Source: Rheum nobile
Lineage: Eukaryota > Streptophyta > Magnoliopsida > Caryophyllales > Polygonaceae
NCBI GenBank assembly: GCA_027886185.1
Contig: WOAB01000527.1
Location: forward strand, 1,798,001 to 1,862,000
Direction: 5' to 3'
DNA length: 64,000 nucleotides
The notes under the pieces are model-generated. The model did no database searches. It had not been told where the DNA came from and worked only from the letters and a program-made list of their open reading frames with translations. Every line of letters begins with the position of its first letter. Position 1 is the stretch's first letter. Positions 1 to 12,139 of this stretch are shown one piece after another. The position numbers were made by a program, and so were the translations under genes.

Positions 1-739
1 AAACACTAAAAATATTTTTTTCTTAAGAAAATACCTTTGTGAACTCCTCAATTTTTCAAAATAAAAAGGAACAAAAATTTGAATTCCTTACTTTCTCAAA
101 ACAAAGAAAAAAAACTAGAACACAATTTAGATGATGTTATTATTTTTAATTTTATTTTAAAAATAATCCGGTACAGATTTTTTCTCCTTTTGGGAATTCT
201 TCTTTGATATCTATATCCCCCGTCTTTTCCGTCAACTGTTACCTTTTTAGGATTCGTATCATTTTCTTCGTAGATTTTTTGTTCAATAGATCGTAGAAGA
301 TCAAAAAACTCGATGGGGAAACAGTCATGGTTACTCCACCCGCTAGAGCCAAAGCCGATTTAATGCTTTCAAAATTGTATGGTATTGAATGAACACACTT
401 AATGCACAAAAATGCAAACTTTATATTAGATATAGAAGATTTATAAAATATTCACAAAAACTTTCATCAAAATATAAACACATCCCTATAAAAACAAACT
501 TCCACTTTAATTCAAAATTAAAATTATACTTCTAACCAAAATTATAAAAAATAAAATAACCCGGTTCTTATGTACAATCATAATATTTTATACCTAGCAT
601 ACTTAAATTTAAATAAATATCAAATAATATATGTCTAACATAAAAAAAACAAAGATCCATGTATTACAAACTTATTTTGTATATCGTGACACTACATATA
701 CACAAATGACCCGTGCGAAGCACGGGCTTCGATTTCTAG
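1..739 (+). mobile_element. Helitron, 3' portion (5' end outside window or not recognised)
   Basis: The stretch ends with the diagnostic Helitron 3' terminus: a short GC hairpin followed about 10 nt later by CTAG and then a T. The last ~320 bp are clearly homologous to 13412-13703, which ends in the same way, so two members of one family are present. No Rep/helicase coding sequence is visible, so this is a non-autonomous copy or only the tail of one. Bases 1-390 are AT-rich with no credible ORF. The 5' TC end is not identified. Confidence 0.75.
710..739 (+). other. Helitron 3' terminal hairpin and CTAG end
   Basis: CCCGTG (710-715) pairs with CACGGG (721-726) around a CGAAG loop, followed by CTAG at 736-739 and a host T at 740. 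Known plant Helitrons end in exactly this arrangement (hairpin, spacer, CTRR, insertion between A and T). Confidence 0.85.
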
Positions 740-3177
740 TATATTTAAAAGTTATCATTATAGGTCATTGAATGCTAACTTTTAAAGAAGAATTAGTTTT
801 TTTTTTTCCATTTCATGCCTTATTTATTTAGCCCAAAATTTAAACAATTTATCAAATCCCAAAAGTACTAAAGTGACAATTTCATATAATAACTATTATA
901 TTGATAATCTATAATCTTCTATATAATATATAAAAAAAATTGATTCACAATTATATACAATTACTACATATTAATCAATTGAAAAGTCTTCATTTTCATA
1001 TCGTTGTATAACTCTTATATGTTCACGTTAAATTTTCAACATAGTTCAATTTATATTTCTATTAAGCATGAAAAACAACTATCTATATATATTTAAAAGT
1101 TAGCATTCTAGGTCATTGAATGCTAACTTTTAAAGATGAATTGTTTTTTTTTCATTTCTTGCCATATTTATTTAGCCCAAAATTTAAATAATTTCTCAAA
1201 TCCGAAAAGTACTAAAGTGACAATTTCATATATTAACAATTATATCAATAATATATAATCTTCTATATATTATAAAAAGTTTGTGATTCACAATTATATA
1301 CAATTACTACATATTAATCAATTAATAAGTTCTCATTTTCATATCGTTGTATAACTCTTATATCTTCACGTTAAATTTTCAACATAGTTCAATTTATATT
1401 TCTATTAAGCATGAAAAACAACCATCTATATATATTTGAAAGTTAGCATTCTAGGTCATTGAATGCTAACTTTTAAAGATGAATAGTTTTTTTTTTTCAT
1501 TTCATGCCTTATTTATTTAGCCCAAAATTTAAACAATTTCCAAATCCAAAAAGTACTAAAGTGACAATTTCGTATATTAACAATTATATTGATAATCTAT
1601 AATCTTCTATAAAATATAAAAAGTTTTTGATTCACAATTATATACAATTATTACATATTAATCAATTGAAAAGTCTTTATTTTCATATCGTTATATAACT
1701 ATTATATCTTCACGTTAATATTTCAACATAGTTCAATTTATATTTCTATTAAGCATGAAAAATAACCATCTATATATATTTAAAAGTTAGCATTCTAGGT
1801 CATTGAATGCTAACTTTTAAAGATGAATTGTTTTTTTTCTTCATTTCTTGCCATATTTATTTAGCCCAAAATTTAAACAATTTCTCAAATCCGAAAAGTA
1901 CTAAAGTGACAATTTCATATATTAACAATTATATTAATAATATATAATCTTCTATATATTATAAAAAGTTTATGATTCACAATTATATATAATTACTACA
2001 TATTAATCAATTAATAAGTCCTCATTTTCATATCGTTGTATAACTCTTATATCTTCACGTAAAATATCCAACATAGTTTAATTTATATTTCTATTAAGCA
2101 CGAAAAACAACCATCTATATATATTTGAAAGTTAGCATTCTAGGTTATTGAATGCTAACTTTTAAAGATGAATTAGTTTTTTTTTTTCATTTCATGCCTT
2201 ATTTATTTAGCCCAAAATTTAAACAATTTCTCAAATCCAAAAAGTACTAAAGTGATAATTTCATATATTAACAATTATATTGATAATCTATAATCTTCTA
2301 TATTATAAAAAAAGTTTATGATTCACAATGATATACAATTACAACATATTAATCAATTGAAAAGTCTTCATTTTTATATCGTTGTATAACTCTTATATCT
2401 TCACGTTAAATTTTCAACATAGTTCAGTTTATATTTCTATTAAGCATGAAAAACAACCATCTATATCTATATATTTAAAAGTTAGCATTCTAGGTCATTG
2501 AATACTAACTTTTAAAGATGAATTAGTTTTTTTTCTTCCATTTCATGCCTTATTTATTTAGCCCAAAATTTAAACAATTTCTCAAATCCAAAAAATACTA
2601 AAGTGACAATTTCATATATTAACAATTATATTGATAATCTATAATCTTCTATATAATATAAAAAGTTTTTGATTCACAATTATATACAATTACTACATAT
2701 TAATCAATTGAAAAGTCTTCATTTTCATATCGTTATATAACTCTTATATCTTCACGTTAAATTTTCAACATAGTTCAATTTATATTTCTATTAAGCATGA
2801 AAAACAACCATCTATATATATTTAAAAGTTAGCATTCTAGGTCATTGAATGCTAACTTTTAAAGATGAATTGTTTTTTTTCCATTTCTTGCCTTATTTAT
2901 TTAGCCCAAAATTTAAACAATTTCTCAAATCCGAAAAGTACTAAAGTGATAATTTCATATATTAATAATTATATCAATATTATATAATCTTCTATATAAT
3001 ATAAAAAGTTTTTGATTCACAATTATATACAATTACTACATATTAATCAATTAATAAGTCCTCATTTTCATATCGTTGTATAACTCTTATATCTTCACGT
3101 TAAATTTTCAACATAGTTCAATTTATATTTCTATTAAGCATGAAAAACAACCATATATATATATATATATATATATA
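740..3177. repeat. Tandem array of ~345-bp units, left block (7 copies)
   Basis: Copies are recognised by the GTTAGCATT core at 751 (diverged), 1099, 1442, 1786, 2131, 2481 and 2828, giving periods of 343-350 bp. Each unit begins with a TATATATATTTAAAAGTT-like stretch. It carries a 14-bp inverted repeat (AAAGTTAGCATTC ... GAATGCTAACTTT) around a ~9-nt loop and ends in AAACAACCATC. No ORF. Two subtypes (A: CATTTCATGCC, later GAAAAGTCTTC; B: CATTTCTTGCC, later AATAAGTCCTC) run in the order A-B-A-B-A-A-B. The array starts directly at the Helitron 3' end. Confidence 0.95.
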
Positions 3178-3469
3178 GACTTACGCTCTAGTAAAACAAC
3201 TTCTTATGGTGAAACGGGTGAATAAATAAGGAGCGTTGGATTAGACTAGAATTAAGGATTGAGATCTAATTTGAAGGGACACAAAATTAAAATGTGGAAT
3301 CACCCACACCAAATCCTTCCTATTTCCTGATTTCATGGGATATGAAATATTCTCTTTCCACAATTAAGTCCCATTCAACGTAACCCTCGTTTCCATATTT
3401 TTTCATTCCACCTCCTCCATTGTCGACGGTAGGCTCTCTCATCCTCATCTTCACGCTCACCCCCTCAGT

Positions 3470-3745
3470 CCACAACCGTCTCTCTCTCTCTATCCTTGAC
3501 GGATTCGGGTTCGGGTTCAGCGCTAATGCACTCCGCCTCTTCGTTTGAGGACTGAAACCGCAGCACGGATTTCGGGGAGCATAGTTGCCGGTCGCCGGCA
3601 GAGTGGTAGACGATGGCGGCATCCTCGGCGGTTTCGTATGTGTCGATCCACAGCCGCGCGCGGCGGAGGGGGTCGCGAATCTCCGCCGCCCATTTCCCCC
3701 ACGGCCTGCCTGACTCCTCTGAACTTCTTCCCACCGCCGCTAACA
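3470..3745 (-). pseudogene. Captured AP2/ERF (cytokinin response factor-like) gene fragment
   Basis: Minus-strand translation gives most of an AP2/ERF DNA-binding domain: [13 protein letters not shown], then [14 protein letters not shown] and VYHSA. It is followed by SPKSVLRF, which resembles the SPTSVLRF motif of ERF group VI (CRF) proteins. The domain start, [10 protein letters not shown], lies in a neighbouring frame just upstream, so ~2 bp are missing at the junction. The usual WLGT is WIDT, and the sequence between the domain and SPKSVLRF looks deleted. No start, stop or splice structure supports expression as a protein. The donor was probably a host CRF gene. The fragment lies wholly inside the TIR element. 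Confidence 0.75.
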
Positions 3746-4139
3746 ACAGTCTGCTTCGGCGGAGACGATGACGTGGTCGGCGTTTTGGTACTTGGCCATG
3801 TAGTTCAATTTTATGTATCGAAACTTGGCCCTGTGATTATATATTAAAGGTAATTATATATTAAATGTAGTTGATGATCTCGGTACTTGCATTGGCCATG
3901 TGGTTATATATTAAAGTTGATGATTTCGGTACTTGCAAATTTCAATCCATCACCCATTAGATTTTTTTCGACTTTGCTGTTTAATTTATGGCATGTAATG
4001 TGTAAGTCGATTTTGTTGTTCTTAGTACAGATTGTACATATGTTGTTTTTGCTTTGATTTTAGTGTTGATTTTAGGACATCTGTTGTTTTTGGAATTTTA
4101 GGGTTTTGTTTTTCAAAACCTAATAGGGGCTTTATATGA

Positions 4140-5190
4140 ATCATACATTATATGAATATGCAAATATTTTATGGGTGTGATATTCAGTTTTTTGGGTGTG
4201 ATACGCATGATTCACATCTAACCGATTAATTGGATTATTTCATTGGTCGTGAATGTGATATGTATTTATGTGGGTGAGATATGCAGTTTCCATACATTGA
4301 TATGCGTAATAGCTGTTGGATTGATTATTTCTGGCCGTGAATGTGATATTCAATTATATGGAAGGGATATGCATTTTCCATACAGTGATATGCAGAATAT
4401 ACTTGTAAGATATGCAATTTTTAATTATAGATTATTTTCTTGGCCGTGAATATGATATTCATTTGTGTGGATATGATATGCATTTTTTATACATTGATAT
4501 GCAGAATATACTTGTTGATATGTATTTTTTATGATAGATTATTTCATTAGTTGTGATTGTGAATCTGTGATATTCATTTGTGTGGATGAGTTATGCATTT
4601 TCTATATATTGATATGCAGAATAAGCCACGGGCGCGGCCAAGGAAGATCTCGCTGAGTGATATTCTCGTCAGAAGCTGAGAAGAATAAGCCGCGGGCACG
4701 GAAAGGAAGCCGCGGGCGCGACCAAGGAAGATCTCGCTGAGTTCGGCCATGCAATTATGTGGATGGGATATGCATTTATTGTAAAGTGATATGTAGAATA
4801 CACTTGTATGATATGCAATTTGTAATTATGGATTATTTCCTTGACCGTAAATATGATATTCATTTGTGTGGATGGGATATGCATTTTTTGTACAGTGATA
4901 TGCAAAATATACTTGTATGATATGCAGTTTTTCTCTCTCCAATCTCCTTCTCCTTGTACAGTGATATGTAAAATATACTTGTATGTTTTAAATTGTAATA
5001 TCAATTACCAGAATGTGCATATCTGTTCAATGTTTTTGAATATCAGTATATATACGATTGACCATGGTCCATGATCACGAATAACAGTTATTCAATAATA
5101 CTTGTACAATATTCATCTTTTTCGTGTCGATATGCAGATTTTTCGTGTCGATATGCAAATGTTTCGTGTCGATATGCAGAACGGTTTATA
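4140..5190 (+). repeat. Reiterated GATATGCA-motif array inside the Pack-MULE-like element
   Basis: The octamer GATATGCA and close variants (GATATTCA, GATATGTA) occur many times, mostly in one orientation. They are embedded in a diverged ~120-bp unit that includes GTGTGGATGGGATATGCA, CAGTGATATGCAGAATA and GGATTATTTCTTGGCCGTGAA. Near 5105-5185 a shorter unit TTTTTCGTGTCGATATGCAG repeats three to four times. No coding potential. Function unknown. A transposase-binding or regulatory array is possible. Confidence 0.8.
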
Positions 5191-5471
5191 AATTTCTGGA
5201 CCGAAGCTCCGCGTGGAGAATCTACGTTTTCTCTCTCCAATCTCCTTCTAACTGCCTATTTTGGAGGATATTCTCTCTCCTATTTTAGATTTTCTTTTTT
5301 TTTCTCATCCATTTTTTATGGTAACTGATTAATATGGGCCTTGTATTATGGAAACCCTCCTACCATAAAATCCCTACAACCCCTCAATCCATCCATTCAT
5401 TTGCTTTAATCCAACGATCCTCATTTATGCACCCGTTTCACCACAAGACTCGTTTTACCTGAGTGTCCCTC

Positions 5472-6237
5472 TATATATATATATTTAAAAGTTAGCATTC
5501 TAGGTCATTGAATGCTAACTGTTAAAGATGAATTGTTTTTTTTTTCCATTTCTTGCCTTATTTATTTAGCCCAAAATTTAAACAATTTCTCAAATCCGAA
5601 AAATACTAAAGTGATAATTTCATATATTAACAATTATATCAATATTATATAATCTTCTATATAATATAAAAAGTTTTTGATTCACAATTATATACAATTA
5701 CTACATATTAATCAATTAATAAGTCCTCATTTTCATATCGTTGTATAACTCTTATATCTTCACGTTAAATTTTCAACATAGTTCAATTTATATTTCTACT
5801 AAGCATGAAAAACAACCATCTATATATATATATATATATATATTTAAAAGTTAGCATTTTAGGTCATTGAATTCTAACTTTTAAAGATAAATTAGTTTTT
5901 TTTCATTTCATGCCTTATTTATTTAGCACAAAATTTAAACAATTTCTCAAATCCAAAAAGTACTAAAGTGACAATTTAATATATTAACAATTATATTAAT
6001 AATCTATAATTGTCTATATAATATACAAAGTTTTTGATTCACAATTATATACAATTACTACATATTAATCAATTAAAAAGTCTTCATTTTTATATCGTTG
6101 TATAATTCTTATATATTCACGTTAAATTTTCAACATAGTTCAATTTATATTTCTATTAAGCATGAAAAATAACCATCTATATCTATATATATTTCAAAGT
6201 TAGCATTCTACGTCATTGAATGCTAACTCTTAAAGAC
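5472..6237. repeat. Tandem array of ~345-bp units, right block (2 copies plus a partial)
   Basis: Continuation of the array after the TIR element, with cores at 5491 (subtype B), 5850 (subtype A) and 6199 (partial, ending near 6237). A (TA)n expansion sits at 5820-5842. The B unit at 5491 is the closest match to the B unit at 2828: both have GTGATAATT and ATCAATATTATATAATC, where other units have GTGACAATT. Confidence 0.93.
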
Positions 6238-7070
6238 AAAATCAAAGGCTTAAATAGGCCTAAAGTTATAGTTTGCCTATAGGATTAGTTTATCAGCCTT
6301 AGTATATAATATGTTAGATTTTCCGATCGATTTTTACTATAGGGTTTATAAACCAATATAAAATACATAAGTATAATTATAGGCTACTTTGTAATTTAAG
6401 TAATTAATTTTTTCTTTGTTTATTTTAATATACCATAGCATAATTATACGTATATATAAAAATGAGCACTATTTGTAAGTAATTATTCCCCCCCCCCCCA
6501 CACACACACTTTTTTCAGCTAAATCTTGCCTCTACATACAGACTACTCTTTAGGTTATGACTCATTTTATAACCTAAATCTCAATTAGTGATAGTTACTA
6601 CATACTGTATATGTTATATTTTGCTCTCATTTACTCCTACTCTAATATTATCCAATTACTACACGTAACTCCCGTATTTAGTACACAGTGAATGGTTGGA
6701 AACAAATTATATTCAAGATGTCTAAACGGTTATATGTCAAAATGGCTTCACTTTCCAAGTAACATTTTCATCTATAAAAGGACGAAAACGGTGGTATTCC
6801 GTTCATTTGCTCTGGGCATCCATCATCTCATTCTTCTACATGGAAATTATCTTTAGAAAGCCATATAGTGAATCTTGGGAGATAGTGGGCAACACCTTAA
6901 AAAGACATGGTCACTAAAGTAAGCATAATTATTAAGTTAAAGATGTGAATGAGGATTTCCGATTGTCGATGATGCAAGTATATATCCACCTCACGGTAAA
7001 CTATCCTTAATTATATGTATTTGGATCTCTTTTGTAGTCTACAATACTTACATATATCGGTTTAAATTTA
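6238..7070. other. AT-rich spacer with poly-C/(CA)n microsatellite
   Basis: No ORF, RNA gene or TE end can be supported here. A run of C followed by (CA)n lies at about 6488-6509. The rest is ordinary AT-rich intergenic DNA between the satellite array and the Mutator-like element. Confidence 0.6.
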
Positions 7071-8155
7071 TTAATATAATGAGGTTTTTTCGCCAAACCA
7101 CCCCTTATTTGGCCGATATTGCGTGGAACCACCCCTTATATCGACTTTTACTTAAAACCACCCAAATATCTTCCTCCGTTAACACAAAGCCACCCTTTTG
7201 CCTCCTCTGTTAGATTGTCTGTTAGATTGTATGAAAATACCCTTTTGCCCCCATTTTTTAAAAACAATTAAGGATAAAATTGTCCTTTGCTGGCTTGAGA
7301 AATTGACCACGAAAAATTGAAACGATATACACAATCAAGCTCACAGACGAACAGAAGTTGCGAATTTGGGATTAGGGCTTTGCACAGACATTTGAAATTG
7401 GGGATTTTGCTTTGCGACTTCGATTCCCACTAAAGGAAGTTGATTGCGAGGAAGACGATAGTGATTCTGGGCAAGGATTCGACTGCGCGAAAGGAATCAC
7501 GAATTGAAGGTTTAGGGTTTTGCAAAGGGATTGCGAGAAAGACGATAGTGATTCTGGGCAAGGATTCGACTATTTCAAGGGAAGAACTCGAAGAACTTTG
7601 CAGCAAAAATGTACTGTTTCTAATTCGACTAAGTATGATGATGTTTGAGTATTTAGGGGTTGGGAATTGATGAAGTTGCTTATTGTTATCTGTGTTTCCC
7701 TCTTCTGAGAAGCTTAATTGATTTTTTTGTTGTAAATGGAATGTGTATTCATTGCATAATTATGCATAGTTGTAGTTGAATGGTTGTTGGAAGCTTTACA
7801 GAGTAATTTAATGGTGATGAAGTGTTGACTGGTTTTTGTAGCTCTCTGGAAAGGCATATATTATAGAGGTTTCTGCCATATTACATCTGAGTTATAGAAT
7901 ATTATTTGGCTGTGACTTTTGTGAAATAGTGTTGGTGGTCCCATTGTGTATTGAATATGATTTGTCATGGCCACTGTGAGCATATTTTTGGCTTTTTTTT
8001 GCTGATAAGTGTGGTTGACTGACAAATGTGGATGTGCTTTCTTGTTTTTTTCTCTTGGTTGCATACCTTTTCTATTTGGCTGTGATTTCTATTGGTATTA
8101 GCCTTATTTAATTGCTTCTTGTTGAATTATGTGCATTCCATAATATATGTAACAT

Positions 8156-11100
8156 ATGAGTGTCACCTTGAAGTTTCTGTATGATGGCAAGTTTTATCTG
8201 GCTACTAATAGTGTCACTAATAGACTCTCATATAAGAGAAATTCAGTGTACTACAAGAAAAATGTTGACCCAGATTTGATTTCTAAGATGGAGTTAGAAA
8301 CATTTCTAAAGGAGGATGTGGAGGTGACAAATGTGAGTGAGCTTTGGTATTGTTTGTCTGGAAAGACACTGTCACAAGGTTTAAGACAAATTAAGGAGGA
8401 TAGAGATGTAGTTGAATTTTGTACTTCTGGAGGAATTGAAAACACATTGGATGTGTATGTTGTTGTTGGAAATGAATACATCCCTTCGTCCTTATTAGGT
8501 ATGTCCAATGTGGCAAGCCCAATTCAGAGAAGCCCATATTTGATACTGCCAAAGCCCATATCTGCAGGCCCATCTCAGCTGAAATCTGTGCCAAAAACTA
8601 AAGCTTCCATAAGTTCCTCCACCAAATCCGTAGGAGTTAAAGCCAGCCCTAGGGTTTCCAGCAGGACTACAACACCTTCCACAATCTCTTCTAATCTTCA
8701 TCTTAAGGAAATAGAGGATGTACTTGATGATGATAGTAGTGAAGGTGATTCACATGATTTACTTGGTGAGATAGATGTTGATTCAGATGATGAGAGTGGA
8801 GATATTTTGGGTTCTGACACAAATTCTTCAGATGATGAAGAAATAGTGCCTCCTGCAGCAGTTTTTGGTGAGTCCTCAGATGATGATGATGCTGAATTTG
8901 AGAAGCATGTTGACAAAGATGTCATTGATGAAAACTTGGAGAATGAGGATGGTGATCCAAACATAGAGGATGTGTTTGACATAAGAGTTGAATTTGATGA
9001 TTACAGGAGTTTCAGTGGATCAGATGAATCTAAGAAGGGTTTAAGGTATCTTGAATTCAACCCTTTAGTAGATTTCAAGAATAAAACATGTTTCAAGGTT
9101 GGAATGAGATTTGCATCAAATGAGATATTCAGAAAAGCCTTGAAGCAATTTGCAGTAGAATCTGGATTTGACTTCTATTATTTGCACAATGATAAGACAA
9201 AGGTCTCTGCTTATTGTATGAACAAGTGTCCTTGTCACCTTCAACACGGCAGGAAACAATGTAGTTGTAAGGAAAGTTTGTGTGGCTTTAAGGCAACTGC
9301 AAGAAGGATGGGTGAAGATGGTAGTTTCCAGCTTAAAAGTTTCAATCCAGAACATCAGTGTGGATGGCAGGATAAGAACACAAAGGTGAGTTCAATGTGG
9401 TTAGCTGAGAGATATTTGGAGCATTATAGGGATGATCCACATTGGAGGATCAAGAGCTTCATCCAAACAGTTAGAAGAGAACACAGTGTTGACATCTCCT
9501 ACCCCCAAGCTTGGAGGGCTAGGATGAGGGCTATGTACATGACACAAGGATATGCTCCAGAACAATATGCTAGGGTGAGAGATTATGCAGTTACTATAAT
9601 GAAGTGGAATGAGGGGAGTTCAATTTATGTCAAACAAGAGGATCTAGAGAAGCCTCTTTTTCAGAGGATGTATGTGTGTCTCAAGGCATGTAAGCAAGGG
9701 TTTATTGAAGGATGCAGGCCAATTGTAGGACTTGATGCATGCCATTTGAAAGGGGCATACAGTGGTCAGGTGTTTGCTGCAGTTGGACAAGATGGAAATG
9801 AAAACATATTTCCAATAGCTTTTGCAGTTGCTGAGTTAGAAACTAAGGAAACCTGGTGTTGGTTCTTAGAGTGTTTGCTTCAAGACATTGGAGGTCAGCC
9901 ATTAACATTCATGTCAGACAGATGCAAGGTAAATTTGACTGTTTGGTTTAAAATATATTTTCTTATGTTTTCTCATTCTAAATTATATTAAATTCTGCTC
10001 TTTTAATGTAGGGTTTGATTGAAGCATTGGATCAAGTTGCTCCTCAAGCTGATGTGAGGCATTGTGTTAGACACATGCATAATAATTTCAAGAAGCAATG
10101 GTCTGGCCAGTCATACAAGGATGCTGTATGGGCAGCAGCAAGGGCTGTAACTAAAACTGATTTTGATGATGCCATGGAGTTGATAAAGTCAATGAACCAA
10201 GATGCTTATGACTGGCTCATGAAGAAAGATCCCACAAAATGGTCCCTGCATGGATTCAAGTACTACACCAAGTCTGACATGCTCCTAAACAATTGTTGTG
10301 AGTCGTCATTCAACAATTGTATATTAGAGGCCAGGGAGATGCCCATTCTATCTATGTGTGAGTGGATAAGGAGGAAACTGATGAAGATGTTTGTGAGCAA
10401 AAGGAATAAGATGATAGCACACCAGGGCATACTAACTCCTGAGGTCACAAAGAAAATAAATAATAGAAGGGTAGACAGTTTGTGCAAGTGCAAGTGCTTT
10501 GGAGATGGAGATAGATATGAGGTGGATTGTGCTGGGAAGACTTATGTAGTGGATCTGAAGGCATGGAGCTGTGGGTGTAATGTATGGAATCTGACTGGAG
10601 TGCCATGCACTCATGCAATATGCTGCATTCTAAAGAGAAGGCTCAAGGTTGAGGATTTTGTACATCAGTGCTATACCAAGGAGAAATACTTGAGAGCCTA
10701 CAGTCTTGATATTTCAGTTATGCCTGGCAAGGATCAATGTGAAAAACAGGACAACCAACACTTTTACCACCTAAGTTGGTTATTCAACCTGGAAGACCAA
10801 AAAAGCATGCCAGAAGAAAGGAACCTAGAGAAGGAGAATCTAGCAAAAAGACAAGAGTAAGGGCTGGTAAAAACAAATGTGGAAACTGTGGAGAAGAATG
10901 GCATACTAGGAAGTCCTGCAAAAATCCTACTAAGACCACACAAGCACCAAGTCAGCCCAAGAAAGGTGGAAGGCCACCAAGTAAAAAAACCATGCCAGTC
11001 CAACCTAAGAAGAGGAAATATGTGAGGAAACAGGTATGCTTAAGGAATACATTTTATTTTACAAGGGTAATTTCTGTTATTGTTGTTAACATTTTGTCTT

Positions 11101-11675
11101 TGCCATGAATAGGTGAGGACAATTGCAACTGTTGAACCACAACTTGATGACAATGTGCACATGGCAATTGCTGAACCACAAGGTGATGACAATGTACAAA
11201 TTGCAACTGAAGCAGATTTTGATGTGGTGAGTGTCCTTTTCACTTTCTGAATTTATCTGTATTGCACATGAATTTGTAGGAGTATAACTTATGTGTTTTG
11301 ACATGTTATGGTAGGACTCAATGATTGCCCATAATATAGATCAAGTTGATGAGATGATTGCCCACAGTATAAATCAAGTTGATGAGAATGTGATTGTCAT
11401 ACAAGCTTCACAGGCTTCAAGTGTTGTAAGTTTTCAAGTATTCTTGATATTTTATGCTATTTCAGTCACCACAAATGCCAGAAGTTTTCAAGTGTTCTAA
11501 CTTGTTTTTGAAATTTGTGCAGGTTAATCCTGTCTCAAATGCCAGAAGAAATGTACCTCTCAATCTCAGGCCTACAAGCTCCAAGAAGTACCCGATCCAA
11601 AAAGCAAGGAAATCTGTATCCACAAGGTCTGAAGTGGGCTACTCAACCAGATCAAGCAGTGCTAAGAATAAATAA
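8156..11675 (+). pseudogene. MURA-type Mutator transposase, multi-exon, one frameshift
   Basis: Exons inferred from GT-AG sites: 8156-9928, 10012-11033, 11113-11226, 11315-11425, 11523-11675. The N terminus has a PB1-like region (MSVTLKFLYDGKFY) and a Ser/Asp-rich acidic stretch. The MuDR DNA-binding domain follows, with FKVGMRFASNEIFRKAL and a Cys cluster (CMNKCPCHL ... CSCKESLCGFKATARR). The catalytic core has GLDACHLKGAY (first Asp) and FMSDR-CKGLIEAL across intron 1. A SWIM zinc finger WSCGCNVW ... PCTHAICCI comes next. Near 10742-10746 an A-run appears one base short. It shifts the frame, so the product ends at 10860 and loses the CCHC knuckle CGNCGEEWHTRKSC, which reads on at 10776-11033 in the next frame. 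Core domains remain intact, so recent activity is plausible. Confidence 0.85.
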
Positions 11676-12139
11676 GGAAAATCAAGGACCAAGATGCTTT
11701 GGATTATGACAAGCAGTGCTAAACCATCTCTCAATCTCAACCTTTTGCCTTTTTTCTCTATTTTGGATTATGACAGTGTCATATTGGTGTATGTGTTTAT
11801 GGCTATTAGTGGTTTAGCTGTGTGTGACAGCTTATGACAGGATGTTTTATGTGTGAGAACACATGAATATATATGACAGTTTATGGCTATTGCATCCTTG
11901 TTACAGGCTTCAACTTTTGTCATTGAAATGTCCTTGTTACAGGCTGTAACTTCCCTACTGTGCAGGTTTGAAACTTTGTGCAGGTTTTTATGGCTTCTGG
12001 TTTGCAATAGACAAGGCAATATAACTCATTACATCATTGAAATGTGTCAAATACTACAACAACATCAAATACTACAATAACATTGTTTAACTAAAGTCTG
12101 ACATCAGAATAACATTGTTAAGCCAAGCTGTTACAACCT
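11676..12139. other. MULE interior between convergent genes
   Basis: 3' flank shared by the transposase (plus strand) and the GRF ORF (minus strand). It contains several repeats of TTGTTACAGGCT/TATGACAG-like words and no credible ORF. Confidence 0.5.

Larger units (their letters stand above)
3178..5471. mobile_element. Pack-MULE-like TIR element, 2.3 kb, inserted in the ~345-bp array at a (TA)n tract
   Basis: The ends are inverted repeats of about 65 bp (3178-3243 against 5407-5471), sharing blocks such as GGTGAAACGGGTG, GGA-CGTTGGATTA and GTAAAAC. Both ends abut TA-rich sequence that closes each array unit, so a target duplication cannot be read. The interior holds a decayed AP2/ERF gene fragment (minus strand, 3470-3745) and a long stretch of reiterated GATATGCA motifs. 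There is no transposase, so the element is non-autonomous. Assignment to Mutator-like elements rests on TIR length and gene capture. Without a visible 9-bp duplication, another TIR superfamily remains possible. Confidence 0.75.

Noticed and set aside
710..740. GC hairpin considered as CRISPR-like or terminator repeat
   Set aside because: Position before CTAG and recurrence at 13676-13704 identify Helitron ends. No spacer array exists anywhere in this eukaryotic window.
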